Shown in pieces: positions 53,877 through 62,565 of a stretch of DNA of 64,000 bases (position 1 is the stretch's first letter; the number at the start of each line of letters is the position of its first letter). A program made the translations under genes and the position numbers. The notes below the pieces were generated by a model that did not search any database, was not told the DNA's origin, and was given only the letters and a program-made list of their open reading frames with translations. The stretch is taken from NCBI RefSeq assembly GCF_900177655.1, contig NZ_FXWK01000002.1:744001-808000 (forward strand), written 5' to 3'. The stretch comes from Devosia lucknowensis (GTDB taxonomy: Bacteria; Pseudomonadota; Alphaproteobacteria; Rhizobiales; Devosiaceae).

Positions 53877-54298
53877 TCGAGTGGTTCAAGGCCCTGCATG
53901 TCATTTCGGTGATCGCGTGGATGGCCGGCATGCTCTACCTGCCGCGGCTGTTCGTGTATCACGCGGTGGCGGAAGTGGGTTCGGTGCAGTCGGAAACCTT
54001 CAAGGTTATGGAGCGGCGCCTGTTCCGCGCCATCACGACGCCGGCCATGATAGCGACCTGGGTTTTTGGCCTCGCCATGGTGGGCCACGGCATCGTCGAC
54101 TGGGGATCGGTCTGGCCCTGGGTCAAGGCGGCGTTCGTGATCGCGCTTTCGGGCGTTCATGGGCTCTACGCGCGGCACCTCAAGGATTTTGCGCGCGACG
54201 CCAACCGCAAGTCGCAGAAATATTTCCGCATGCTCAACGAAGTGCCGACGGTGTTGATGATCGTCATCGTGATCATGGTGATCGTGAAGCCGTTCTGA
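53873..54298 (+). CDS. hemJ: Protoporphyrinogen oxidase HemJ
   Basis: 141 aa membrane protein, four hydrophobic segments. FKALHVISVIAWMAGMLYLPRLFVYHA has the conserved heme-site His (HVIS), and a later region ~88-95 (VWPWVKAAFVIALSGVHGLYARHL) supplies a second. Stop-start overlap with hemE supports a heme pathway role. This three-gene order hemE-hemJ-rho is conserved in alphaproteobacteria. Confidence 0.95.
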   Translation: MIEWFKALHVISVIAWMAGMLYLPRLFVYHAVAEVGSVQSETFKVMERRLFRAITTPAMIATWVFGLAMVGHGIVDWGSVWPWVKAAFVIALSGVHGLYARHLKDFARDANRKSQKYFRMLNEVPTVLMIVIVIMVIVKPF

Positions 54299-54316
54299 GC
54301 GGTCGCAGCCGCGGCG

Positions 54317-54330
54317 GTTTCACGTGAATC
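54317..54330. other. parS-type site GTTTCACGTGAATC
   Basis: Core TCACGTGA, in the 198-bp hemJ-rho gap, 5.5 kb left of parA. Confidence 0.6.
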
Positions 54331-54496
54331 GCTTGGGGCGACGGCGGCACGGCTTGAATAAACGGGCGGATCAGGCTACATGGAGGCAAGGCATCCCCTA
54401 ATTGCGCGACCGCCCGGTTGCTGCGCGGGTGTCGAACTTCCCCTTCCTTTGTGACTATCCAGTCTTACCGATATCCCTCCAGGGTCGTTTCGCTAC

Positions 54497-55762
54497 ATGC
54501 AGAATATCAAGCTCAGTGAGCTCAAGGCCAAATCCCCGGCTGAACTCTTGGCCTTTGCCGAGGAACTCGAGGTCGAAAACGCTTCGACCATGCGCAAGCA
54601 GGAGTTGATGTTCGCCATTCTCAAGGAATTGGCTGCCCAGGACATCAACATTGTCGGCGAAGGCGTGGTCGAGGTGCTCCCCGACGGGTTCGGCTTCCTG
54701 CGTTCTCCTGATGCGAATTATCTTCCGGGCCCTGATGACATCTATGTCAGCCCCAGCCAAATCCGCCGCTTCGGGCTGCGGACCGGCGACACGGTCGAGG
54801 GCGAAATCCGCTCTCCCAAGGAAGGCGAGCGCTATTTCGCGCTGCTCAAGGTTTCGACGATCAATTTCGAAGATCCAGAAGCCGTCCGCCACAAGGTCAA
54901 CTTCGACAATCTGACCCCGCTCTATCCCGAAGAGCGCCTGCGCATGGAACTGCCCGATCCAACGCTGAAGGATCGCTCGGCCCGTCTGCTCGATCTCGTC
55001 GCGCCTCTGGGCAAGGGCCAGCGTGCTCTGATCGTTGCGCCTCCGCGCACTGGTAAGACCGTATTGTTGCAAAATATTGCACAATCGATCGCCACCAATC
55101 ATCCCGAATGCTATCTCATCGTGCTGCTGATCGACGAGCGGCCGGAAGAAGTGACGGACATGCAGCGCTCGGTGCGCGGCGAGGTGATCTCCTCCACATT
55201 CGACGAACCGGCATCGCGCCACGTCCAGGTCGCGGAAATGGTGATCGAAAAGGCCAAGCGCCTCGTCGAGCACAAGCGTGACGTGGTGATCCTTCTCGAC
55301 TCCATTACCCGTCTCGGCCGCGCCTACAACACCGTCGTTCCAAGTTCGGGTAAGGTGCTGACCGGTGGCGTCGACGCCAATGCGCTGCAGCGTCCAAAGC
55401 GTTTCTTTGGCGCGGCCCGCAATATCGAGGACGGCGGTTCGCTCACCATCATTTCCACCGCGCTGATCGATACTGGATCGCGCATGGACGAAGTGATCTT
55501 CGAAGAATTCAAGGGTACCGGCAACTCGGAAATCGTGCTCGACCGCAAGGTGGCCGACAAGCGCGTCTTCCCGGCGATCGACATCAACAAGTCCGGCACC
55601 CGCAAGGAAGAACTGCTGGTCGAGCCAGATATCCTGCGCAAGATGTACGTCCTGCGGCGCATCCTCAACCCGATGGGCACCATCGATGCGATGGAGTTCC
55701 TCACCGACAAGGTGCGTCAAACCAAGACCAATTCGGATTTCTTCGATTCGATGAACACCTGA
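54497..55762 (+). CDS. rho: Transcription termination factor Rho
   Basis: 421 aa ([20 protein letters not shown]). N-terminal RNA-binding Rho-N and cold-shock-like domains ([21 protein letters not shown]), P-loop [16 protein letters not shown] (~175-190), Q-loop [31 protein letters not shown] and R-loop. Hexameric RNA helicase. The 198-bp leader carries a parS-type site and may hold an autoregulatory segment. A terminator follows. Confidence 0.98.
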   Translation: MQNIKLSELKAKSPAELLAFAEELEVENASTMRKQELMFAILKELAAQDINIVGEGVVEVLPDGFGFLRSPDANYLPGPDDIYVSPSQIRRFGLRTGDTVEGEIRSPKEGERYFALLKVSTINFEDPEAVRHKVNFDNLTPLYPEERLRMELPDPTLKDRSARLLDLVAPLGKGQRALIVAPPRTGKTVLLQNIAQSIATNHPECYLIVLLIDERPEEVTDMQRSVRGEVISSTFDEPASRHVQVAEMVIEKAKRLVEHKRDVVILLDSITRLGRAYNTVVPSSGKVLTGGVDANALQRPKRFFGAARNIEDGGSLTIISTALIDTGSRMDEVIFEEFKGTGNSEIVLDRKVADKRVFPAIDINKSGTRKEELLVEPDILRKMYVLRRILNPMGTIDAMEFLTDKVRQTKTNSDFFDSMNT

Positions 55763-55785
55763 TCCGCAGAGATCGACGCTTTTGG

Positions 55786-55817
55786 AGAGCGACATGCCCC
55801 AAGCGTGTCGCTCTTTT
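55786..55817 (+). terminator. Rho-independent terminator after rho
   Basis: AGAGCGACA / TGTCGCTCT stem with 11-nt loop, followed by TTTT; its T-run overlaps a TTG that could be misread as an mnmE start. Confidence 0.8.
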
Positions 55818-55836
55818 GCTTTTGGACCCCACGAGC

Positions 55837-57123
55837 ATGACATCAGCCGATACAATCGTCGCGCTTTCGTCCGGGGCACCGCCTTCAGGTGTCGCCGTCA
55901 TCCGCCTTTCCGGGCGCGATACAGCCCGCCTGGTGCGCGCAGTCAGCGGTGAATTGCCTGAGCCACGCAAGCTGGTGCTGCGACCGATCGGGCAAGACAG
56001 CCTCCTCGATCGCGGGCTTGTGGTGTGGTTTCCCGGGCCCTACAGCTTTACGGGAGAAGATTGCGCCGAGTTGCAGGTGCATGGATCGCCGGCAGGGGTG
56101 CGGGCCATCCTGAACCTCCTCATCGCGAATGGGGCCAGGCTTGCCGAAGCTGGCGAATTTACGCGCCGCGCCTTCGAAAACGGCAAGCTGGACCTCATCG
56201 AAATCGAAGGCCTGGGCGACCTTCTTGAAGCGGAGACCGAAAACCAGCGTCGCCAGGCCCTGGCACGATTCGAGGGCGGGCTCAGCCAGCGCATTGACGC
56301 GTGGCGCGATACCCTGCTCGATCTCAGGGCGGAGATCGAAGCCAGACTCGACTTCTCCGACGAAGGCGATGTCGACGAAGCCCTGCCTGAAGAATTCGGC
56401 GCGCAGATTCTGGCACTCTACAAAGATATCGACACGGCGCTGGCCGGCTATGCGCAGGGACTGATCATCCGCGAGGGAATAAGGGTCGCCCTTGCAGGGG
56501 CACCGAATGCCGGAAAATCAAGCCTGTTGAACGCGCTGGCCAAGTCCGACATCGCAATCGTTACCGACGAAGCGGGCACGACGCGGGATGTTCGGCAGGT
56601 GCCATTGAACATTGATGGGCAGCTTTACATTCTCCTCGATCTTGCCGGTCTCCGCGACACCGACAGCAAGGCGGAAGCCGAGGGAGTCCGCCGCGCGCGC
56701 ATGGCGATTGCCGATGCCGATATCGTCCTCTGGCTGACCGCGCCGGATATAGAGGATGATCTCGACAGACCGGACAATGCAATTGTCGTGGGCACCAAAT
56801 TTGATCTCCGCGCGGTGGCTGATGTTGATATCACCGTATCTGCGCTTACCGGTGATGGGATTGACGAGCTCGTGCGCCGTATCACAGCCATCGGAGAGAC
56901 GCTGACACAGGGCGAGCCGAGTTTGCTCAGCCATGAGCGCGATCGGGTCGCTCTGATGGAAGCGCTTGCAGCGCTGCAGCGCTCGGCGGCACAGCTGTCA
57001 TCCCCGGAACTTGCTGCCGAAAACCTGCGAATTGCCTCCCAGTCACTTGAACGTTTGGTCGGGCGGCTGGACGCCGAGCGGGTTCTGGACCGGCTGTTCG
57101 CGAGCTTTTGCATCGGGAAATGA
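55837..57123 (+). CDS. mnmE: tRNA uridine-5-carboxymethylaminomethyl GTPase MnmE
   Basis: 428 aa from the ATG at 55837 (MTSADTIVALSSGAPPSGVA). N-terminal THF-binding domain, then a GTPase domain with GAPNAGKSSLLNALAKS, DEAGTTRD, DLAGLRD and a helical C-terminal domain ending FASFCIGK with the conserved CIGK Cys. Works with MnmG on wobble uridine. The TTG at 55816 is rejected because it lies in the rho terminator. Confidence 0.97.
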   Translation: MTSADTIVALSSGAPPSGVAVIRLSGRDTARLVRAVSGELPEPRKLVLRPIGQDSLLDRGLVVWFPGPYSFTGEDCAELQVHGSPAGVRAILNLLIANGARLAEAGEFTRRAFENGKLDLIEIEGLGDLLEAETENQRRQALARFEGGLSQRIDAWRDTLLDLRAEIEARLDFSDEGDVDEALPEEFGAQILALYKDIDTALAGYAQGLIIREGIRVALAGAPNAGKSSLLNALAKSDIAIVTDEAGTTRDVRQVPLNIDGQLYILLDLAGLRDTDSKAEAEGVRRARMAIADADIVLWLTAPDIEDDLDRPDNAIVVGTKFDLRAVADVDITVSALTGDGIDELVRRITAIGETLTQGEPSLLSHERDRVALMEALAALQRSAAQLSSPELAAENLRIASQSLERLVGRLDAERVLDRLFASFCIGK

Positions 57124-57136
57124 ACCGACCCTCTCG

Positions 57137-57150
57137 GATTCACGTGAAAC
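57137..57150. other. parS-type site GATTCACGTGAAAC (mnmE-mnmG gap, 1)
   Basis: Two flanking bases extend the palindrome to GATTCACGTGAAACA. First of three in the gap, spaced 38 and 48 bp. Confidence 0.7.
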
Positions 57151-57174
57151 ACCAGACCTGTAACAACCAAAATT

Positions 57175-57188
57175 GATTCACGTGAAAC
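57175..57188. other. parS-type site GATTCACGTGAAAC (mnmE-mnmG gap, 2)
   Basis: Identical 14-mer preceded by T and followed by AT. Confidence 0.7.
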
Positions 57189-57222
57189 ATCTGGATGGCT
57201 GACATCGACACATCCTTCAATT

Positions 57223-57236
57223 GATTCACGTGAAAC
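57223..57236. other. parS-type site GATTCACGTGAAAC (mnmE-mnmG gap, 3)
   Basis: Identical 14-mer, TT before and AT after, 34 bp before mnmG. Confidence 0.7.
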
Positions 57237-57269
57237 ATTGGCCTATGTCAGGCGCCTCGGAGAAATGCC

Positions 57270-59132
57270 ATGACTGACTATGCCGTGATCGTCGTCGGCG
57301 GAGGCCATGCCGGCTCAGAGGCTGCTGCAGCCTCGGCACGAATTGGCGTCCCGACTGCCCTTGTCACACATCGATTTGCCACTATCGGCGAGATGAGCTG
57401 CAACCCCGCGATCGGCGGTTTGGGCAAGGGTCATCTCGTCCGAGAAATCGATGCGCTGGATGGCTTGATGGGTCGGGTGGCCGATCAGGCCGGCATCCAG
57501 TTCCGCGTGCTCAATCGCCGAAAAGGACCCGCGGTTCGCGGGCCCCGCGCTCAGGCGGACCGCAAGCTCTATCGGCAAGCCATGCAGGCGGCGATCCGGG
57601 CGCAGCCGAATCTCGATGTCATCGAAGGTGAGGTCGACGATATCGAAGTGACGGATGGCGTGGTGTCCGGGGTCGTGCTCCTGGACGGCCGCCGCATTGG
57701 CACCAAGGCTGTCGTGTTGACGACGGGTACGTTTCTGCGTGGCCTTATCCATCGGGGAGAAGAAACAGTTCCCGCAGGCAGGGTCGGCGAAAAGCCTGTT
57801 CTGGGTCTCTCAACGCGTCTCGAGGAGTTGGGCCTGCAACTTGGGCGTCTTAAAACGGGCACGCCGGCGCGGCTCGATGCAGCCACTATCGATTATGCCG
57901 TGCTCGAAGACCAGCCCGGCGACACACCTCCAGAGCCATTCTCGGCGCTTACGACGGCCATCATGACGCGCCAGGTGTCGTGTCACATCACCCGAACAAC
58001 AGCCGAAACGCACCGGATCATCTCCGACAATCTTCATCGCTCGGCGATGTATTCGGGCCGTATCCAGAGCCGCGGGCCACGCTATTGTCCGTCGATCGAG
58101 GATAAGGTGGTTCGCTTCGCGGATCGGGACAGCCACCAGATCTTCCTCGAACCGGAAGGTCTTGACGATCATACGGTTTATCCCAACGGCCTTTCCACCT
58201 CGCTTCCTGAGGACGTACAGGAGGCGTTTCTGCGCTCCATGCCCGGGTTAGAGAATGTGCGGATCATTCGCCCCGGCTATGCAATCGAATATGACTATGT
58301 TGATCCGCGGGAGCTTCGCCCGACGCTGGAAGTGAAACGCCAACCTGGTCTCTACCTTGCCGGTCAGATCAATGGCACGACAGGATACGAAGAAGCCGGC
58401 GCACAGGGTCTCCTGGCGGGCGCTAATGCTGCACTGGCCTCGACCGGCACGGCTCCGCTCGTCCTGTCCCGCACGGAAAGTTATCTTGGGGTGATGGTCG
58501 ATGATCTCGTCACCCGTGGGGTGAGCGAGCCCTATCGCATGTTTACGTCGCGCGCCGAATTCCGCCTGCACTTGCGTGCCGATAATGCAGACCAGCGTCT
58601 CACCGGACTGGGTTTGAGCAACGGCTTGGTCGGAACCCAGCGCGAAGAAATTTTTCGGCAGAAGTCCGATGCCTTGCGTAAAGGACGCAGCCTGCTTCAC
58701 AGTCTTTCGGCCTCACCCAGCGAGGCCCGAAAGGCCGGTCTGGCCGTGAACGAAGACGGGAAGCGTCGCACGGCCTTCGATCTGCTGTCCTATCCCGATA
58801 TCGCGGTAGACGATCTGACGCGGCTCTGGCCCGAACTGGGCAAACTGGACGAGATGATACGCGAGCAGGTGTCTATCGATGCTCAATACGCGGTCTATCT
58901 CGATCGGCAGAAGGCAGACATCGAAAGTGTCCGTCGCGATGAACAGCGCGCGATCCCTGACGACATCGACTACCATTCCATCCCGGGCCTCTCGATGGAG
59001 TTGCGTAACAAGCTTCATCTCAACCGTCCGCAAACAATCGCGCAGGCTCAGGCCATGGACGGTATGACCCCGGCAGCGATCACATTGCTGTTGGCTGTCA
59101 TTCGCCGCGGTGAGCTGCGCAAGGCCGGATGA
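57270..59132 (+). CDS. mnmG: tRNA uridine-5-carboxymethylaminomethyl enzyme MnmG
   Basis: 620 aa ([20 protein letters not shown]). FAD-binding [56 protein letters not shown], and [20 protein letters not shown] with catalytic Cys regions; the C-terminal helical domain binds tRNA. It forms the MnmE-MnmG complex. The gene overlaps rsmG by ATGATG. Confidence 0.97.
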   Translation: MTDYAVIVVGGGHAGSEAAAASARIGVPTALVTHRFATIGEMSCNPAIGGLGKGHLVREIDALDGLMGRVADQAGIQFRVLNRRKGPAVRGPRAQADRKLYRQAMQAAIRAQPNLDVIEGEVDDIEVTDGVVSGVVLLDGRRIGTKAVVLTTGTFLRGLIHRGEETVPAGRVGEKPVLGLSTRLEELGLQLGRLKTGTPARLDAATIDYAVLEDQPGDTPPEPFSALTTAIMTRQVSCHITRTTAETHRIISDNLHRSAMYSGRIQSRGPRYCPSIEDKVVRFADRDSHQIFLEPEGLDDHTVYPNGLSTSLPEDVQEAFLRSMPGLENVRIIRPGYAIEYDYVDPRELRPTLEVKRQPGLYLAGQINGTTGYEEAGAQGLLAGANAALASTGTAPLVLSRTESYLGVMVDDLVTRGVSEPYRMFTSRAEFRLHLRADNADQRLTGLGLSNGLVGTQREEIFRQKSDALRKGRSLLHSLSASPSEARKAGLAVNEDGKRRTAFDLLSYPDIAVDDLTRLWPELGKLDEMIREQVSIDAQYAVYLDRQKADIESVRRDEQRAIPDDIDYHSIPGLSMELRNKLHLNRPQTIAQAQAMDGMTPAAITLLLAVIRRGELRKAG

Positions 59133-59779
59133 TGGGCGACATTGCCGCTATCCAAGCCTATGCCGGGCACGTGACGCGACCCATCGAAGCGGTTGCGAAT
59201 GACCTGGAATCATATGCCAAACTGCTCACAAAATGGCAGTCCGTACAGAATCTTGTTTCACGTGAAACACTGAGCCAGATCTGGACGCGCCATTTCGCCG
59301 ATAGTTTGCAAGTCATGACACTGACAAAGCCGAGCGATCGGCTTTTCCTCGATTTTGGGAGCGGCGGGGGATTCCCGGCATTGCCAATGGCAATCGCCAG
59401 CAAGGGCAGTGATCGACGGTTTGTGCTGATTGAGCCAACTGCACGAAAGGTCAGTTTCCTGCGCACGGTGACGCGGGAACTGGGTCTCAATGTCACCGTC
59501 ATCGGTGTGCGGAGTGACCAGACTGATTCACGTGAAACAGGGACGCCTGACGTCATAACTTCGCGGGCGCTCGCCGCGATGCCCCAATTGTGCACCTGGA
59601 TGGCGCCGTTTTTCGGTCCGCAAACCCGCGCCCTGCTGCATAAAGGGCGGGAACATGTTGAAGAGCTCGCGGAATCGGGTGCGCACTGGCACCATGACGT
59701 GCTAATAACCAAGAGTGATACCGATCCGGGCGGCGTGATCGTCGAGGTTACAAATCTGCGCGGAAAATCAGTAAGTTAG
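59129..59779 (+). CDS. rsmG: 16S rRNA (guanine527-N7)-methyltransferase
   Basis: 216 aa from the ATG at 59129 ([20 protein letters not shown]) or 59132. SAM-binding [18 protein letters not shown], then [21 protein letters not shown] and [20 protein letters not shown]. It methylates G527 of 16S rRNA. Two parS-type sites lie within the coding region. Confidence 0.96.
   Translation: MMGDIAAIQAYAGHVTRPIEAVANDLESYAKLLTKWQSVQNLVSRETLSQIWTRHFADSLQVMTLTKPSDRLFLDFGSGGGFPALPMAIASKGSDRRFVLIEPTARKVSFLRTVTRELGLNVTVIGVRSDQTDSRETGTPDVITSRALAAMPQLCTWMAPFFGPQTRALLHKGREHVEELAESGAHWHHDVLITKSDTDPGGVIVEVTNLRGKSVS
59254..59269. other. Perfect parS palindrome TGTTTCACGTGAAACA
   Basis: All 16 bases are palindromic and match the known alphaproteobacterial parS consensus GTTTCACGTGAAAC exactly. 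It is the best site in the window and lies inside rsmG. Confidence 0.85.
59525..59538. other. parS-type site GATTCACGTGAAAC in rsmG
   Basis: Same variant as the mnmE-mnmG sites, about 270 bp before parA. Confidence 0.7.
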
Positions 59780-59797
59780 CGGCAGACGGAGGCCAAT

Positions 59798-60598
59798 TTG
59801 GCACCCCGGATTTTGACTTTGGCGAACCAGAAGGGCGGCGTGGGAAAGACAACCACGGCGATCAATCTGGCAACGGCTCTGGCAGCGATCGGCGAGCGCG
59901 TTCTGATTGTCGACCTTGACCCTCAGGGCAATGCGTCGACCGGCCTGGGCATTTCGCGTACCGATCGCGCCCTTTCGGCCTATGACGTGTTGGTCGGGGA
60001 GGCAAGCGTTCCAGAGGCCGCGATCATGACGACAGTGCCCAATGTCGCGATCGTACCGTCCACCATGGACCTCCTGGGCGTCGAACTCACCATTGCGGGT
60101 CAGGCCGATCGCGCGTTCAAGCTGCGCAATGCCTTCAAGCAGCTCGACGAGCTCCGCATCAATGATCAGGCCGTGAGCTACATCCTGATCGATTGCCCGC
60201 CTTCGCTGAACCTGCTGACCGTCAATTCTCTCGTGGCAGCGGATGCCGTGCTGGTGCCGCTGCAGTGCGAATTCTTTGCGCTCGAGGGGCTGAGCCAGCT
60301 GTTGCAGACCATCGAGCAGATTCGCTCGACGCTCAATCCGCGCCTCTCGATCCAGGGCGTGGTCATGACCATGTTCGACAAGCGGAACAATTTGTCCGAG
60401 CAGGTTCTGCATGACGTTCGCAGCGAAATGGGCGACCTGGTCTACGAGACGGTCATTCCCCGCAATGTGCGGCTGAGCGAGGCGCCGTCCTACGGCAAGC
60501 CTGCGCTGCTCTACGATCTCAAATGTGCGGGCAGCCAGGCCTATCTGCGCCTCGCGACCGAAGTCATTCGCCGTGAGCGGCGACTGGCTGCAGCCTAG
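59798..60598 (+). CDS. parA: Chromosome partitioning ATPase ParA
   Basis: 266 aa from a TTG at 59798 (MAPRILTLANQKGGVGKTTT) with ACGGAGG 5-9 bp upstream. Deviant Walker A ANQKGGVGKTTTA, then VDLDPQGNASTGLG (Walker A'), IDCPPSLNLLTVNSLVAADAVLVPLQCEFFALEGL (Walker B). It forms the ParA gradient that pulls parS-ParB complexes. parB follows after 10 bp. Confidence 0.97.
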   Translation: MAPRILTLANQKGGVGKTTTAINLATALAAIGERVLIVDLDPQGNASTGLGISRTDRALSAYDVLVGEASVPEAAIMTTVPNVAIVPSTMDLLGVELTIAGQADRAFKLRNAFKQLDELRINDQAVSYILIDCPPSLNLLTVNSLVAADAVLVPLQCEFFALEGLSQLLQTIEQIRSTLNPRLSIQGVVMTMFDKRNNLSEQVLHDVRSEMGDLVYETVIPRNVRLSEAPSYGKPALLYDLKCAGSQAYLRLATEVIRRERRLAAA

Positions 60599-60608
60599 GA
60601 GGCCTCAG

Positions 60609-61484
60609 ATGACCGACAAACCCACACGCCTCGGCCGTGGCCTTGCAGCGCTGATCGGGGACATGGCCGCCATGGAAGGCGCCCGGGTGACCGAAATGGG
60701 ATCGAGCGGCAAGAAGCTGCCGGTCGACTTCATTATCGCCAACCGCGCAAATCCGCGGCGCACTTTCGACGCGGATCAGCTCGAGGAGCTCACCAACTCG
60801 ATCCGCGAAAAGGGCGTGATGTCGCCCCTGCTGGTGCGGCCTACCGATGATCCGAACGTGTTCGAGTTGATTGCTGGCGAGCGCCGCTGGCGGGCGGCGC
60901 AAAAGGCGGGCCTTCATGACGTGCCGGTCATCGTGCGCGAAGTCGATGACAAGGAAGCGCTTGAGCTTGCCATTATCGAGAACGTGCAGCGTGCCGACCT
61001 CAATCCGCTTGAAGAGGCGATGGGCTACGGCCAGCTGATCGAGCAGTTCGAGTATACGCAGCAGGATCTGGCGCAGGTTATTGGCAAGTCGCGGTCGCAT
61101 GTTGCCAACACGTTGCGGCTGCTGCGGCTGCCTGAGGACGTCCGCGGCATGGTTGCGAGTGGGACGCTGACCGCCGGGCATGCCCGCACGCTGATCACCG
61201 TCGAGGATCCAGCCGGTTTGGCGCGCCAGATTGTCGACAAGGGGCTATCCGTCCGTGAAGCGGAGGCGCTCAGCCAGCAGCGCGACCTGCCGCGCAAGAA
61301 GCCAGTTGTAGATGCACAGCAGCGGGACGCCGATACCCTGGCGCTGGAGCGCAAGCTGGCCGACGCGCTCGGTCTCAGCGTGGCGCTCAACCATTCCGAG
61401 CGCGGCGGAAAGCTCGAAATCCGCTACAAAACATTGGAGCAGCTCGACGACATCTGTCTCAGGCTGACAGGTCGAACCAACTAA
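60609..61484 (+). CDS. parB: Chromosome partitioning protein ParB
   Basis: 291 aa from the ATG at 60609 (MTDKPTRLGRGLAALIGDMA). N-terminal ParA-contact LGRGLAALIGD, CTP-binding core with VRPTDDPNVFELIAGERRWRAAQKAG (GERRxR) and VQRADLNPLEEAMGYGQLIEQFEYTQQDLAQVIGKSRSHVANTLRLLRLP, the HTH that reads parS, then a C-terminal dimer domain. A terminator and a parS-like site follow. Confidence 0.97.
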   Translation: MTDKPTRLGRGLAALIGDMAAMEGARVTEMGSSGKKLPVDFIIANRANPRRTFDADQLEELTNSIREKGVMSPLLVRPTDDPNVFELIAGERRWRAAQKAGLHDVPVIVREVDDKEALELAIIENVQRADLNPLEEAMGYGQLIEQFEYTQQDLAQVIGKSRSHVANTLRLLRLPEDVRGMVASGTLTAGHARTLITVEDPAGLARQIVDKGLSVREAEALSQQRDLPRKKPVVDAQQRDADTLALERKLADALGLSVALNHSERGGKLEIRYKTLEQLDDICLRLTGRTN

Positions 61485-61502
61485 GCTGCTGATGGAATTG
61501 CT

Positions 61503-61516
61503 GTTCCACGTGAAAC
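61503..61516. other. parS-like site GTTCCACGTGAAAC
   Basis: One mismatch to the 14-bp parS palindrome, right after the parB stop and overlapping the start of the terminator stem. Confidence 0.55.
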
Positions 61517-61538
61517 CCGCCGAAATGGCGGGTTTTTT
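61515..61538 (+). terminator. Rho-independent terminator after parB
   Basis: ACCCGCC / GGCGGGT stem with a short loop, followed by TTTTTT; it ends two bases before the holA stop and could stop both converging transcripts. Confidence 0.85.
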
Positions 61539-61539
61539 G

Positions 61540-62565
61540 TCAATGCGTGGCGGCCATCAGGCACAGAGCCAAGGTGGTGCGACGCAAGACAGCCTCGGCC
61601 AATTGAGGGCGTCTGCGTGTGTCGGAAACGGCGCCCAAAAGCCTTTCAGTGGCCGATGCCAGAGCGGGCTCAGTCCACAGACGCAATTGCTGTTCCAGCG
61701 CGCCCATGCGCGAGAAATGCGGCTTGGGCTTGACGCCCTCGAGCACCGAACGCGGTGTTTTGCCGCCGTCGACTTCCACGCGCCAGCGCCGGATATTGGT
61801 GAAATGGGTATTGAGCATGGCAAGGAGCTGCTGCGGATTGACGTTGGCCGCCAGAGCGCGGTTTAGCGCCAGTTCGAGCTTTTCGGCATGGCCGCCACCG
61901 GTTGAGTCCAGGATCGCATCTATCGCCAGCGCACCATTATCAGCACAGAGCAGCAGGACGTCGTCGCGCGTCAGCGTCTTTGTGCGGGCCGCATAGAGCG
62001 TCAGTTTTTCAAGCTCTCTGCGGGTGATTTCCCGGTCGTTGCCGAGAATGTCCCGTAGCGTCGTTGCCACATCCGGATCGGCGCGAATGCCCGCCTGGTT
62101 GAAGGTTTCGCGCATCAGCGCGAGCAGCGTCTCGTCAGAGTCGGGATAGCAGGGCAGGGCGCGTCCCAGCTTCGCCGCTTCGACCAGAGCCCGCAGGGCG
62201 TCGCGCGGCGGCAGGTTGTCGGCCTCCAGCACGATCGCAGCGCCGCCCGGATCGTCCCGCAATTCCGTGAGCGGCATCACGAGGGTTTTGGTGGCATTGC
62301 GCACACGGATGATGCGTTTTCCGCCGAACAACGACACCGACCGGGCTTCAAGCACCAGCAGCGAAGGATCCGACTGCAGTTCCGGGCCATCGAATATGGT
62401 CACGTTAGCGGACGCAGGATCATCACCGCTGAGGAAGCGGATGAGACGTTGTGCGGTTTCGCGCACCAGCCCGCCATCAGGTCCGTAGGCAAGGAATAGG
62501 CCTTCGGTGAGATCGGGGCGCGCCAGATAGCGCGCCACCTCATGGGCCTTGAGTGCCGTCATCAC
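61540..62565 (-). CDS. holA: DNA polymerase III delta subunit
   Basis: 341 aa ([20 protein letters not shown]). HolA clamp-loader fold: N-terminal domain with [20 protein letters not shown], degraded ATPase-like core, the three-helix middle ([21 protein letters not shown]) and C-terminal collar ([29 protein letters not shown]). It opens the beta clamp. Its ATG overlaps the leuS stop, so it is translated after leuS. Confidence 0.95.
   Translation of the reverse strand: MMTALKAHEVARYLARPDLTEGLFLAYGPDGGLVRETAQRLIRFLSGDDPASANVTIFDGPELQSDPSLLVLEARSVSLFGGKRIIRVRNATKTLVMPLTELRDDPGGAAIVLEADNLPPRDALRALVEAAKLGRALPCYPDSDETLLALMRETFNQAGIRADPDVATTLRDILGNDREITRRELEKLTLYAARTKTLTRDDVLLLCADNGALAIDAILDSTGGGHAEKLELALNRALAANVNPQQLLAMLNTHFTNIRRWRVEVDGGKTPRSVLEGVKPKPHFSRMGALEQQLRLWTEPALASATERLLGAVSDTRRRPQLAEAVLRRTTLALCLMAATH

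Noticed and set aside
54455..55879. 474-residue antisense frame opposite rho
   Set aside because: Shadow of rho; amino-acid composition typical of reversed GC-rich coding DNA.
57137..57236. Short repeats resembling a CRISPR array
   Set aside because: Only three 14-bp palindromic repeats with unequal short spacers and no cas genes; they match parS.
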